Made by a program: the position numbers and the translations under genes | Shown here: piece by piece, positions 31,495-42,487 of the stretch | Numbering within the stretch: position 1 is the stretch's first letter | Layout of the letters: every line of letters starts with the position of its first letter | The notes under the pieces: generated by a model | The model's database searches: none | What the model saw: only the letters and a program-made list of their open reading frames with translations | What the model was told of the DNA's origin: nothing | Source of the DNA: Polynucleobacter sp. 71A-WALBACH | GTDB taxonomy: Bacteria; Pseudomonadota; Gammaproteobacteria; Burkholderiales; Burkholderiaceae | NCBI RefSeq assembly: GCF_018882365.1 | Contig: NZ_JACVOP010000001.1 | Coordinates: 434,001-498,000, forward strand | DNA: 64,000 bases | Reading direction: 5' to 3'

Positions 31495-32919
31495 ATGAGT
31501 AACTTACAGAATCCCCCCACATTGAATTCACTTAGCCCACTGGGGTTTTGGGACGGCGCCCTTGGTGCTCTCGCGCGCGAGCTCTCCCCCCAACAATTTA
31601 AAACCTGGATTCAACCTTTGAGTTTGGTTTCTTATGATGAAAGTGAGCAATCACTCATTGTTGGGGCACCAAATAGATTCAAACTAGATTGGATAAAGAA
31701 GACTTTTTCTGACCGATTCCAAGAGATGGCAGACCAGTACTTTGGACACCCAATCACACTTAGTTTTATTTTGAACGTCGATGGGTCGAGCACCCAAGCC
31801 ATGGAAGTCCTCACACCCCAGGAAAAGCTTGAGCCACAAGAGCTTGTAATTGGCCCAGATAGCACCTCTACAGAGGAGCGGGCTTTTGAGATAGAAGACC
31901 ACTCTAAACTCAACCCAAACCTTACTTTTGAGACTTTTGTAACCGGAAAAGCCAATCAACTTGCAAGGGCTGCATCAATTCAGGTTGCCCACAACCCGGG
32001 CACCTCTTACAACCCAATGTTTTTATATGGCGGGGTGGGTTTAGGTAAGACCCATTTAATCCATGCGATTGGAAACCACCTACTCAAAGAGAAGCCTAAC
32101 GCTCGAATTCGATACATTCATGCTGAGCAGTATGTATCTGACGTGGTTAGGGCTTATCAACAAAAGGCTTTTGATCGTTTTAAGCGCTATTACCACTCTT
32201 TAGACCTGTTATTGATTGACGATATTCAATTTTTTAGCGGTAAATCACGTACGCAGGAAGAATTTTTCTACGCCTTTGAGGCGCTTTTAAGCAACAAAGC
32301 TCAGGTCATTATTACCAGTGACACCTATCCAAAAGAAATGGCTGGAATAGATGATCGTCTTATTTCACGTTTTGACTCGGGTTTAACTGTTGCCATCGAA
32401 CCCCCCGAACTTGAGATGCGGGTTGCTATTTTAATGAAGAAGGCCCTGAGCGAGGGCATCCCTATGAGTGAGGACGTAGCCTTTTTTGTGGCAAAGCACC
32501 TAAGATCTAACGTACGCGAGCTAGAGGGCGCATTAAGGAAGATTTTGGCATTTGTTCGCTTCCACGGTAAAGAGGTCACGATTGACGTGGCCAGGGTGGC
32601 CCTAAAAGACTTGCTATCAATACAAAATCGACAGATTTCAGTAGAAAACATTCAAAAAGCGGTGGCAGACTTTTACAGCATCAAGGTTGCCGACATGTAC
32701 TCTAAAAAGCGTCCGGCAAATATAGCTCGTCCGAGGCAAATTGCGATGTTTATGGCTAAGGAGTTGACCCAAAAAAGCCTCCCAGAGATCGGTGAGCTAT
32801 TTGGTGGACGAGACCACACCACTGTTTTGCACGCTGTTCGGAAGATTGGCGAAGAGCGCTCCCATGATGGGCAGCTTAATCATGAAATCCACGTTATTGA
32901 ACAAACCCTTAAATCATAG
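31495..32919 (+). CDS. dnaA: Chromosomal replication initiator DnaA
   Basis: A 474-residue initiator. Domain I at residues 1-75 ([20 protein letters not shown]), linker, AAA+ domain III (about 150-360) with the P-loop [15 protein letters not shown], Walker [11 protein letters not shown] and [11 protein letters not shown], and the domain IV box-binding helix-turn-helix with [14 protein letters not shown]. The ATG at 31495 fits the N-terminus MSNLQN; a longer frame begins at 31450 but overlaps the second DnaA box and gives a poor start. It initiates replication at the adjacent origin. Confidence 0.97.
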   Translation: MSNLQNPPTLNSLSPLGFWDGALGALARELSPQQFKTWIQPLSLVSYDESEQSLIVGAPNRFKLDWIKKTFSDRFQEMADQYFGHPITLSFILNVDGSSTQAMEVLTPQEKLEPQELVIGPDSTSTEERAFEIEDHSKLNPNLTFETFVTGKANQLARAASIQVAHNPGTSYNPMFLYGGVGLGKTHLIHAIGNHLLKEKPNARIRYIHAEQYVSDVVRAYQQKAFDRFKRYYHSLDLLLIDDIQFFSGKSRTQEEFFYAFEALLSNKAQVIITSDTYPKEMAGIDDRLISRFDSGLTVAIEPPELEMRVAILMKKALSEGIPMSEDVAFFVAKHLRSNVRELEGALRKILAFVRFHGKEVTIDVARVALKDLLSIQNRQISVENIQKAVADFYSIKVADMYSKKRPANIARPRQIAMFMAKELTQKSLPEIGELFGGRDHTTVLHAVRKIGEERSHDGQLNHEIHVIEQTLKS

Positions 32920-33183
32920 GTTTTTGCCTGTGGATAAGGTTGTGGATGACTTATTGGATAACTTTGGGGACAACATGTGGATAAATTGTGGAAAGCCCAC
33001 GCTTCATGCAAAAATAGGGTGTTGATGAAAAGTTATCCAATATTTATACAGTGTTTATACAAAAGTTTTCCACAGGTTTTTTTGGTTTTAATGGGTTGTT
33101 TTATATACGGTTTTTGAGTTATCCACCGAAATAACGAGCCTTATTACTACTACTAATAAGATATATACAAGGATTTAAAAGCA
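32920..33183. other. Chromosomal replication origin (oriC)
   Basis: An AT-rich 264-bp interval between dnaA and dnaN. DnaA boxes: perfect TTATCCACA on minus at 32929-32937 and 32976-32984; one-mismatch forms at 32941-32949, 33066-33074 and 33119-33127; a two-mismatch form at 33033-33041. A DnaA-trio element follows the last box. Flanking genes on both sides run away from or along the replication direction, and the coding-strand switch occurs at rpmH/dnaA. Confidence 0.9.
33144..33155. other. DnaA-trio element
   Basis: Top strand TTACTACTACTA, giving four triplets of the form 3'-(A/G)AT-5' on the lower strand, next to an AT-rich stretch (ATAAGATATATA) and 16 bp after the last DnaA box. This box, spacer, trio order matches the basal unwinding layout described for bacterial origins. 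Confidence 0.6.
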
Positions 33184-34299
33184 ATGCAACTCGTAAACAC
33201 TTCACGTGACAGTTTATTAAAACCACTTCAGGTTGTTAGTGGCATTGTTGAACGTAGACACACCTTACCTATTTTGGCGAACCTGTTGTTTAAAAAGCAG
33301 GGGGATAAGGTATCGTTTATATCAACGGATATAGAGATCCAAATTACGACCAATGCGAATTTTGGTGTTGGTACAGAGGATGTCACCACTACTGTTGCTG
33401 CTAGAAAGTTACTTGATATCTTGCGCGCCCTTCCTGAGGGTCCTGTAGCGCTAAATCTTAAAGACAATAAGATGGTCGTCCAAAGCGGTAAAAGCCGCTT
33501 CTCATTACAAACCCTCTCTGCCACAGAATTTCCTGTGATGCAAAGTGTGGGTGAGGTGACTGCTAGTTGGAAAATGACTCAAAAAAGTTTTCGTCAACTG
33601 GTTAGTCAAGTTCATTTTGCAATGGCGCAACAAGATATTCGTTATTACCTTAACGGCATGTTGTTGGTTGTTGAGGGCAAGCAGGTGATTGCTGTAGCAA
33701 CCGATGGTCATCGTTTAGCCTATTCGCAGGTTGAGTTGGCGGAGGCCCCAGTGGGCTCTGGTCAGAGACAGGAAATTATTATTCCTCGTAAAACCATTCT
33801 CGAGTGTCAGCACCTCCTAGAAGACTCTGATGAGATGTTGGAAATGAGTCTCACATCAAACCAGGTGAAATTTACTTTTGGTGATATTGAGTTGATCTCA
33901 AAGTTGGTTGAAGGTAAATTCCCCGACTTTCAGCGCGTAATACCTAAAGGTCACAAAAACTCATTGGTGGTCGGTCGGGATGTTCTGCAATCCGCGTTGC
34001 AGCGCGCCGCAATTCTTACCACTGATAAATTTAAGGGTGTACGTTTTTCTCTATCACCTAATCGAATTACTGTTCAATCAACCAATGCTGAGCAAGAAGA
34101 AGCGCAAGAAGAGATTGAAACTGAATATGCTGGTGACGCGGTAGAAATTGGTTTCAACGTAAGTTACTTGTTAGATGTTTTGTCAAACTTGAAGAATGAA
34201 AAAATTCAAATTAGTTTGGGTGATGCCAACAGCAGTGCGGTGATTACCTTACCTGGTTCGGAAGACTTCAAGTATGTTGTGATGCCAATGCGTATTTAA
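33184..34299 (+). CDS. dnaN: DNA polymerase III beta clamp
   Basis: A 371-residue sliding clamp with three similar domains. Motifs: LLKPLQVVSGIVERRHTLPIL at the start, then YYLNGMLLVVEGKQVIAVATDGHRLA, and the terminal YVVMPMRI motif. It tethers polymerase III to DNA. ATG at 33184 preceded by AAGGAT. First gene to the right of oriC, followed by gyrB. Confidence 0.97.
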   Translation: MQLVNTSRDSLLKPLQVVSGIVERRHTLPILANLLFKKQGDKVSFISTDIEIQITTNANFGVGTEDVTTTVAARKLLDILRALPEGPVALNLKDNKMVVQSGKSRFSLQTLSATEFPVMQSVGEVTASWKMTQKSFRQLVSQVHFAMAQQDIRYYLNGMLLVVEGKQVIAVATDGHRLAYSQVELAEAPVGSGQRQEIIIPRKTILECQHLLEDSDEMLEMSLTSNQVKFTFGDIELISKLVEGKFPDFQRVIPKGHKNSLVVGRDVLQSALQRAAILTTDKFKGVRFSLSPNRITVQSTNAEQEEAQEEIETEYAGDAVEIGFNVSYLLDVLSNLKNEKIQISLGDANSSAVITLPGSEDFKYVVMPMRI

Positions 34300-34304
34300 T
34301 TTAG

Positions 34305-36809
<2,505 letters not shown>

Positions 36810-36814
36810 CTTAA

Positions 36815-37309
36815 ATGAGCAAAAAGAAATTAGTAATCCCTAAAATTGATCGTTCACGCATTATTGTTAAGTCTTCACCCATTCATGGAAAGGGTGTTTT
36901 TGTAGCAAAGCCAATTAAAAAAGGCGATGCCATCATTGAGTACAAGGGCGAGCGTATTAGTTGGAAGTTGGCTGAGAAACGGCACCCACATGATCCAAAA
37001 GATCCAAACCATACCTTTTACTTTTCATTGGAAGATGGCCGTTGCATTGATGCCAAGTATGGTGGTAATGCCGCCCGCTGGATTAATCACTCATGCAAAC
37101 CAAGTTGTGAAACCCGGGAAGATAGTTTTGATGGAGAGCCCCGCGTTTTTATTTATGCTAAACGAGACCTTAAGTTGGGCGAAGAGCTTTTTTATGACTA
37201 CTCGCTTGATGTTGAGGGTCGCGTTACCAAGCAAATGAAAAAAGATTACGAGTGTCGTTGCGGTGCAAAAAAATGCCGTGGCACTATGCTATCCCTTGAC
37301 AATAAGTAA
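36815..37309 (+). CDS. SET-domain protein methyltransferase
   Basis: A 164-residue protein consisting of a SET domain plus a post-SET motif. Conserved parts: IHGKGVFVAKPIKKGDAIIE, the cofactor/catalytic motif ARWINHSCKPSCE with NHSC, then GEELFYDY, and the post-SET CRCGAKKCRGTM, whose Cys residues with Cys of NHSC would bind zinc. SET enzymes transfer a methyl group from SAM to lysine, mostly in eukaryotic chromatin; bacterial versions have unknown substrates. It follows gyrB by 5 bp and has a basic N-terminus, so it belongs to the same transcript. No obvious histone-like neighbour. Confidence 0.88.
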   Translation: MSKKKLVIPKIDRSRIIVKSSPIHGKGVFVAKPIKKGDAIIEYKGERISWKLAEKRHPHDPKDPNHTFYFSLEDGRCIDAKYGGNAARWINHSCKPSCETREDSFDGEPRVFIYAKRDLKLGEELFYDYSLDVEGRVTKQMKKDYECRCGAKKCRGTMLSLDNK

Positions 37310-37319
37310 CCCGTAGAAA

Positions 37320-37544
37320 ATGTTGTTTGTTAGTATTCAAGATTTAGAGGCTGCCATCAATTATTGGCGCAGCCAATCTCCCGCGGTAGGTGAAGAGCTT
37401 CATTTGTGCCCAGAGGCGGCGGCACTTGCAAAACCTTATGCCCTCATGATTATTCAAGGGGCCCAAAGGGTTCCCATGGATGTTTTGGATGAAGTGGCAA
37501 TGTCAGCAATTCAAGTTTTTCTAAAAAACACGCATAGAAATTAA
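37320..37544 (+). CDS. DUF3717 domain-containing protein
   Basis: A 74-residue protein similar to DUF3717, a short family of Burkholderiales: IQDLEAAINYWRSQSPAVGEELHLCPEAAALAKPYALMI. Helical, no motifs of known function. ATG at 37320, 10 bp after the SET gene, so likely in the same transcript. Confidence 0.75.
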   Translation: MLFVSIQDLEAAINYWRSQSPAVGEELHLCPEAAALAKPYALMIIQGAQRVPMDVLDEVAMSAIQVFLKNTHRN

Positions 37545-37615
37545 TCACCACACCCTTCGAGTGTTTAGGGTTATTGCTATATTAGTAAATGCTCTCTTAA
37601 GGTATTCTCAAACTC

Positions 37616-38407
37616 TTGCCCATGGAAGGGTATAAGGATTTGAGCTTGCAAGAAACAATATTAAAAACAATTGGCCTTGGAAAAACCTTTAAAGGCTTTT
37701 CCGCTGTGAGTGATGTCAATTTAGATGTCGCTCGAGGAACTATTCACGCCCTTATTGGACCCAATGGAGCTGGTAAGACTACCTGCTTTAATCTCCTCAC
37801 AAAATTCTTAGAGCCCACCAGTGGCCAAATCTTATTTAATGGTTTTGACATCACCAAAGAAAAGCCCGCTCAAATCGCGCGACGTGGGGTTGTTCGGTCG
37901 TTTCAGATCTCCGCCGTTTTTCCACACCTTAGCGTCTTGGAAAATGTTCGTGTTGCACTGCAGCGAGGTCTAGGTACGGAGTTTCATTTTTGGAGGTCTG
38001 GGGACTCTCTTAATGTTCTCAATGAGCGTGCTGAGGAGCTTTTGTGTGAGGTTGGTTTGGCTGATTTTGCCCATGAGGAGACCTTAAACCTTGCTTACGG
38101 ACGTAAAAGAGCCCTAGAAATCGCTACCACCATGGCAATGGAGCCTGAATTAATGCTCTTGGATGAGCCAACACAGGGAATGGGGCACGAGGATGTAGAG
38201 CGTGTCACAGAATTGATTGATAGAGTCGCTAAAGGCCGCACTATTTTGATGGTTGAACACAATATGAAGGTGGTTTCTTCTATTGCAGACCGTATTACGG
38301 TATTGCAACGGGGATCTATCTTGGCTGAGGGCTCCTATCATGAGGTCTCAAGCAACCCCTTGGTGATAGAGGCTTATATGGGCAGTCATGGGGGTGACAA
38401 CCTATGA
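37616..38407 (+). CDS. livG: ABC transporter ATP-binding protein (LivG-type)
   Basis: A 263-residue ATPase of the branched-chain amino acid type. Walker A GPNGAGKTTCFNLLTK, the LivG-type insertion around ISAVFPHLSVLENVRVALQ, signature LAYGRKRALEIATTMA, Walker B ELMLLDEPTQGM and the His loop VEHNMKV. TTG at 37616 used; ATG at 37622 is an alternative. First gene of a five-gene importer operon (ATPase, ATPase, binding protein, two permeases). Confidence 0.88.
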   Translation: MPMEGYKDLSLQETILKTIGLGKTFKGFSAVSDVNLDVARGTIHALIGPNGAGKTTCFNLLTKFLEPTSGQILFNGFDITKEKPAQIARRGVVRSFQISAVFPHLSVLENVRVALQRGLGTEFHFWRSGDSLNVLNERAEELLCEVGLADFAHEETLNLAYGRKRALEIATTMAMEPELMLLDEPTQGMGHEDVERVTELIDRVAKGRTILMVEHNMKVVSSIADRITVLQRGSILAEGSYHEVSSNPLVIEAYMGSHGGDNL

Positions 38408-39108
38408 GCAACATGGCGCTTGAAGTCAAAAATCTTGAGTCTTGGTATGGGGAGTCTCACATTCTTCATGGTGTGAACTTTGCCGTACGTGATGGTGAGG
38501 TGGTTACCCTTTTGGGGCGCAATGGTGCTGGCCGCAGCACTATTTTAAAAACTATCTTGGGCTTAACTAGCAAAAGAACGGGATCGGTAGAGGTTTACGG
38601 CAAGCAAACTATTGCAATGCCTACGTACAGAATTGCACGCTTGGGGGTTGGTTTTTGCCCAGAAGAGCGCGGTATCTTTGCGAGCTTAAGTACCGAAGAA
38701 AACTTGATGTTGTTGCCAGAGATAGCTCCTGGCGGCATGGGATTAGATGAGATTTATGAAATGTTCCCCAACCTTTATGAGAGACGCAATAGCCCTGGTA
38801 CTAGATTGTCGGGTGGCGAGCAGCAAATGCTTGCAATGGCGCGCATTCTGAGGACGGGCGCAAAACTATTGTTGCTTGACGAGATTACCGAGGGCCTGGC
38901 TCCGGTGATTGTTCAAAAACTGGGTGAGGTGGTAACGAGCCTGCGTAATAAGGGCTTCACCATTGTGTTGGTAGAGCAAAATTTTCGCTTCGCAGCGCCT
39001 TTAGCTGACCGTCATTATGTGGTTGAGCACGGCAACGTAGTTGAGGTTGTCAATCAAAATGAGCTTACTGAGAAGGCAAGCCTATTAAATGAGTATCTTG
39101 GTGTTTAG
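38404..39108 (+). CDS. livF: ABC transporter ATP-binding protein (LivF-type), Walker A Arg
   Basis: A 234-residue LivF-type ATPase. Walker A reads GRNGAGRSTILKT: the lysine position that normally contacts the phosphates is Arg. The other motifs are conserved: signature LSGGEQQMLAMARIL, Walker B LLLLDEITEGLAP with Glu, and His/Gln loop parts. It overlaps livG by 4 bp (start 38404, livG end 38407). Heterodimer with LivG could retain activity through the second site. Confidence 0.87.
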   Translation: MSNMALEVKNLESWYGESHILHGVNFAVRDGEVVTLLGRNGAGRSTILKTILGLTSKRTGSVEVYGKQTIAMPTYRIARLGVGFCPEERGIFASLSTEENLMLLPEIAPGGMGLDEIYEMFPNLYERRNSPGTRLSGGEQQMLAMARILRTGAKLLLLDEITEGLAPVIVQKLGEVVTSLRNKGFTIVLVEQNFRFAAPLADRHYVVEHGNVVEVVNQNELTEKASLLNEYLGV

Positions 39109-39130
39109 TGGTTATCTATAGGAGACAACA

Positions 39131-40351
39131 ATGAAGTTAAAGCAAATTACCGCGTGTCTGGTGGCGGCAACCTTTTTTGGTTCAAATCCAGCCTTTGCCC
39201 AAACACCTAAAGTCAGCGGCGACGTAATCAAAATTGGTGTATTGACTGATCTATCTTCAACCTATTCTGATTTGGCTGGTCCTGGTGCCGTCATTGCAGC
39301 AAAAATGGCGATTGCTGACTTTTCAAAAGATGGCACTGTTATTGGTAAAAAAATCGAGTTAGTTAGTGCTGACCACCAAAACAAAGCAGACATTGCCGCA
39401 AACAAAGCGCGTGAGTGGTATGACAAGGATGGTGTTGATGTCATTGTTGAGTTGGTGTCCACCAACGTTGCCCTAGCCGTAATGGAAGTTGCAGAGCAAA
39501 AAAATAAAATTACACTGGTATCTGGAGCTGGCTCTTTACCTATTACCAATGAAAAATGCACGGCTAATAATGTTCATTGGGCCTACGATACTTATGCGCT
39601 CTCAAACGGTACAGGTAAGGCGATTGTTAAGCAGGGTAAAAAGAATTGGTACTTCATTACTGCAGACTACGCTTTTGGCGCGGCCTTAGAGAAAGATGCA
39701 ACCGCTGTTGTAACTGCTAATGGCGGTAAAGTTTTGGGAACCAGTAAGCACCCATTCCCTAATAGCGACTTCTCCTCTTATCTGCTGAAGGCGCAAGCTA
39801 GTGGCGCCGATGTAGTTGCTTTAGCAAATGCGGGCCAAGACACCATTAATACTGTTAAACAAGCCTCTGAGTTTGGTATTAACAAAAAGCAAACAGTTGT
39901 TCCTTTGTTGATGTTTATTTCCGATGTTCACTCTTTGGGTTTAAATGCTGCACAAGGCATGTACCTGACCGAAGGATTCTATTGGGATAAAGACGAAAAA
40001 ACCCGCGCATTCTCTAAGCGCTTTATCTTGCAACATAAGCGTATGCCAACCATGGTTCAGGCTGGTGTTTATTCATCTGTTCTCGCTTATTTAAACGCAG
40101 TGCAAAAAGCGGGCACTGATGATACTCAAGCTGTGATGAAGGCGCTTAAATCCACCAATATTGATGACGGTCTCTTCAAGGGCAAGATCCGGGCTGACGG
40201 TAAGTTTGAGCATGACATGTATCTCTTGGAAGTGAAGAAGCCTTCTGACTCTAAGAGCCCGTGGGATTACTACTATGTACGCGCTACGATCCCCGCCGCT
40301 GAAGCTACTTTGCCGCTTTCTCAGTCGAAGTGTAAGTTGGTTAACAAGTAA
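39131..40351 (+). CDS. ABC transporter substrate-binding protein (LivJ-type)
   Basis: A 406-residue periplasmic binding protein with a signal peptide (residues 1-23, ending AFAQ). Type I fold: IKIGVLTDLSSTYSDLAGPGA at the N-terminus, then VSADHQNKADIAANKAREWYD and SADYAFGAALEKDA-like regions (YFITADYAFGAALEKDAT), and a long C-terminus. Ligand cannot be read from sequence; branched amino acids, amides or urea-type compounds are all known for the family. ATG at 39131 preceded by AGGAGAC. Third gene of the operon. Confidence 0.88.
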   Translation: MKLKQITACLVAATFFGSNPAFAQTPKVSGDVIKIGVLTDLSSTYSDLAGPGAVIAAKMAIADFSKDGTVIGKKIELVSADHQNKADIAANKAREWYDKDGVDVIVELVSTNVALAVMEVAEQKNKITLVSGAGSLPITNEKCTANNVHWAYDTYALSNGTGKAIVKQGKKNWYFITADYAFGAALEKDATAVVTANGGKVLGTSKHPFPNSDFSSYLLKAQASGADVVALANAGQDTINTVKQASEFGINKKQTVVPLLMFISDVHSLGLNAAQGMYLTEGFYWDKDEKTRAFSKRFILQHKRMPTMVQAGVYSSVLAYLNAVQKAGTDDTQAVMKALKSTNIDDGLFKGKIRADGKFEHDMYLLEVKKPSDSKSPWDYYYVRATIPAAEATLPLSQSKCKLVNK

Positions 40352-40368
40352 TTTTTTAGAAATCAAGT

Positions 40369-41289
40369 ATGTTTGAACTTCTTGGTATCACCCCACAAGG
40401 GCTGGTTGCTCAGCTCTTGGTGGGGCTGATTAATGGCTCTTTTTATGCCATATTGAGTTTGGGTCTGGCCATTATTTTTGGCCTGCTCAATATCATCAAT
40501 TTTTCGCATGGTGCGCAATATACGATGGGAGCGTTCGTCGCGTGGATTGGTCTGACTCAGGTGGGTCAATGGTTTGGCTTTCCGGAATTCTCAATTAATT
40601 ATTGGTTCGCATTAATTTTGGTTCCCTTGGTTATGGCGGGCTTCGGTTTAATTCTTGAGCGCACAATGCTCAGACGCCTCTATCACCTAGACCATCTTTA
40701 TGGCTTGCTACTTACTTTCGGCCTGGCTTTAATCATTGAGGGTATGTTCCGTCATTGGTATGGTATCTCTGGTGAGAGCTATCCAGCCCCCGAGTTGCTG
40801 CAAGGTGCCATCCCTTTAGAGTCGATCGGTATTATTTTGCCCAAGTATCGTTTGTGGGTAGTGGTCATTTCTTTGGTGGTTTGTTTCTCCACTTGGTATG
40901 TGATTGAGAGAACTAAATTGGGCGCCTACCTTCGTGCTGGTACGGAAAATCCTAAATTACTTCAGGCCTTTGGTATTAATGTTCCTTTAATGATTTCTTT
41001 GGCCTATGCCTACGGTGTGGGTCTTGCTGGTTTTGCTGGTGTTTTGGCCGCACCTATTTTTCAAGTCAACCCATTGATGGGTTCAAACCTCATTATTGTG
41101 GTTTTTGCAGTGGTGGTAATCGGCGGAATGGGCTCCATCATGGGGTCTATTTTGACTGGCCTTGCTTTGGGTTTGATTGAAGGTTTAACTAAAGTGTTTT
41201 ATCCCGAGGCATCTGGCGTAGTGATTTTTGTGATCATGGCAATCGTGTTGCTCATTCGTCCCGCTGGACTTTTCGGTCGGGAGAAATAA
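40369..41289 (+). CDS. ABC transporter permease (LivH-type)
   Basis: A 306-residue permease with about eight hydrophobic segments; LLVGLINGSFYAILSLGLAIIFGLLNIINFSHG at the start is the LivH N-terminal motif, and FAVVVIGGMGSIMGSILTGLALGLIEG is the coupling-helix region (EAA-like) contacting LivG/LivF. 18 bp after the binding-protein gene. Inner membrane. Confidence 0.9.
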   Translation: MFELLGITPQGLVAQLLVGLINGSFYAILSLGLAIIFGLLNIINFSHGAQYTMGAFVAWIGLTQVGQWFGFPEFSINYWFALILVPLVMAGFGLILERTMLRRLYHLDHLYGLLLTFGLALIIEGMFRHWYGISGESYPAPELLQGAIPLESIGIILPKYRLWVVVISLVVCFSTWYVIERTKLGAYLRAGTENPKLLQAFGINVPLMISLAYAYGVGLAGFAGVLAAPIFQVNPLMGSNLIIVVFAVVVIGGMGSIMGSILTGLALGLIEGLTKVFYPEASGVVIFVIMAIVLLIRPAGLFGREK

Positions 41290-41290
41290 A

Positions 41291-42214
41291 ATGAATTCAA
41301 AAACAAAACTACTCTACGGCATTCTTGTTTTCATTGCCCTGCTCTTACCTTTCCAAGACTTTATTTATTTAGTGTTTGCAATGAAGGTGCTGTGTTTCGC
41401 ACTCTTTGCTTGCGCTTTCAATTTGTTATTGGGATTTACTGGCCTCCTCTCCTTTGGTCATGCCGCATTTTTTGGAACCTCCGCCTACATTACGGCATAT
41501 CTTTGCAAAGAGGCCGGCTTATCACCTGAGTTTGGAATTGTTTTGGGAGTGCTGGGTTCGGGCGCGCTGGGCCTTCTAATTGGTTCTTTAGCAATTCGTC
41601 GTCAAGGCATTTATTTTGCGATGGTGACCTTAGCCCTTTCTCAGATGGTGTACTTCTTGGCTGTGCAGCTTCCATTCACCGGTGGTGAGGATGGAATTCA
41701 AGGCGTTCCTCGTGGAATGTTATTTGGGTTAATTGACTTAAAAGATGACGTGAGTATGTATTACTTTGTGCTGGCGGTATTCTTGTTGGGGTTCGCATTA
41801 ATTGTGCGCACCGTTCACTCTCCTTTTGGCCAAGTTTTAAAGGCTATTCGTGAGAATGAGCCTCGTGCCATTTCTTTGGGTTATGACGTCGATCGGTTTA
41901 AATTGATCTCTTTTGTAATTTCAGCTGCGCTTGCTGGTTTAGCTGGTTCTTTAAAAACCCTAGTCTTCCAGTTGGCAACATTGACCGATGTTCATTGGCA
42001 CATGTCGGGCGAGGTAGTTTTAATGACCCTGCTTGGTGGCATGGGTACCATCCTTGGTCCTGTAGTTGGTGCTGGCATTGTGGTTGGTTTGCAAAACTAC
42101 CTAGCCAATATTGGTTCTTGGAGCACCATTGCCACCGGATTTATCTTCGTGATCTGTGTATTAGCATTTCGTCGCGGGGTTGTTGGCGAAATTACACACC
42201 TCTTTAAGAAGTAG
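41291..42214 (+). CDS. ABC transporter permease (LivM-type)
   Basis: A 307-residue permease. LivM-type signature CAFNLLLGFTGLLSFGHAAFFGTSAY at residues 40-65 and EVVLMTLLGGMGTILGPVVGAGIVVGLQNYL as the coupling region. 1 bp after the LivH-type gene. Completes the importer. Confidence 0.9.
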   Translation: MNSKTKLLYGILVFIALLLPFQDFIYLVFAMKVLCFALFACAFNLLLGFTGLLSFGHAAFFGTSAYITAYLCKEAGLSPEFGIVLGVLGSGALGLLIGSLAIRRQGIYFAMVTLALSQMVYFLAVQLPFTGGEDGIQGVPRGMLFGLIDLKDDVSMYYFVLAVFLLGFALIVRTVHSPFGQVLKAIRENEPRAISLGYDVDRFKLISFVISAALAGLAGSLKTLVFQLATLTDVHWHMSGEVVLMTLLGGMGTILGPVVGAGIVVGLQNYLANIGSWSTIATGFIFVICVLAFRRGVVGEITHLFKK

Positions 42215-42251
42215 ATTTGATTTAGGTTTTTATCCTATTGGGGTTTTAATG

Positions 42252-42267
42252 CGGCGCTTCGGCGCCG
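42252..42267 (+). terminator. GC-rich hairpin after the importer operon
   Basis: A perfect 6-bp stem CGGCGC/GCGCCG with a TTCG tetraloop, 38 bp after the LivM-type stop. No strong T run follows, so it is a weak terminator or an mRNA 3' end. Confidence 0.45.
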
Positions 42268-42432
42268 TACTCATTTAAGGAGTCTTCCAAGCGGCCCATC
42301 TAGATAAAGTATCTATTCTGTTGATCGATTACCCGAGTGAGCCTATAGAGAAGGCCCATATTTTATAAAATATCAATAAAATCAATGACTTATAAAATAT
42401 AAAAGATATATTTCATTACTAGGAAATGTATT

Positions 42433-42448
42433 TGTTTCACGTGAAACC
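42433..42448. promoter_or_regulatory. parS site upstream of mnmG
   Basis: TGTTTCACGTGAAACC at 42433-42448 matches the palindromic parS consensus (TGTTTCACGTGAAACA) with one mismatch at the last base. It lies 40 bp before mnmG. The 273-bp interval 42215-42487 holds this site, the hairpin at 42252 and promoter-like AT-rich DNA around 42370-42430. Confidence 0.8.
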
Positions 42449-42487
42449 AACAAAATGCTATGATCATCGCCCTATCTGAGGCAAATC

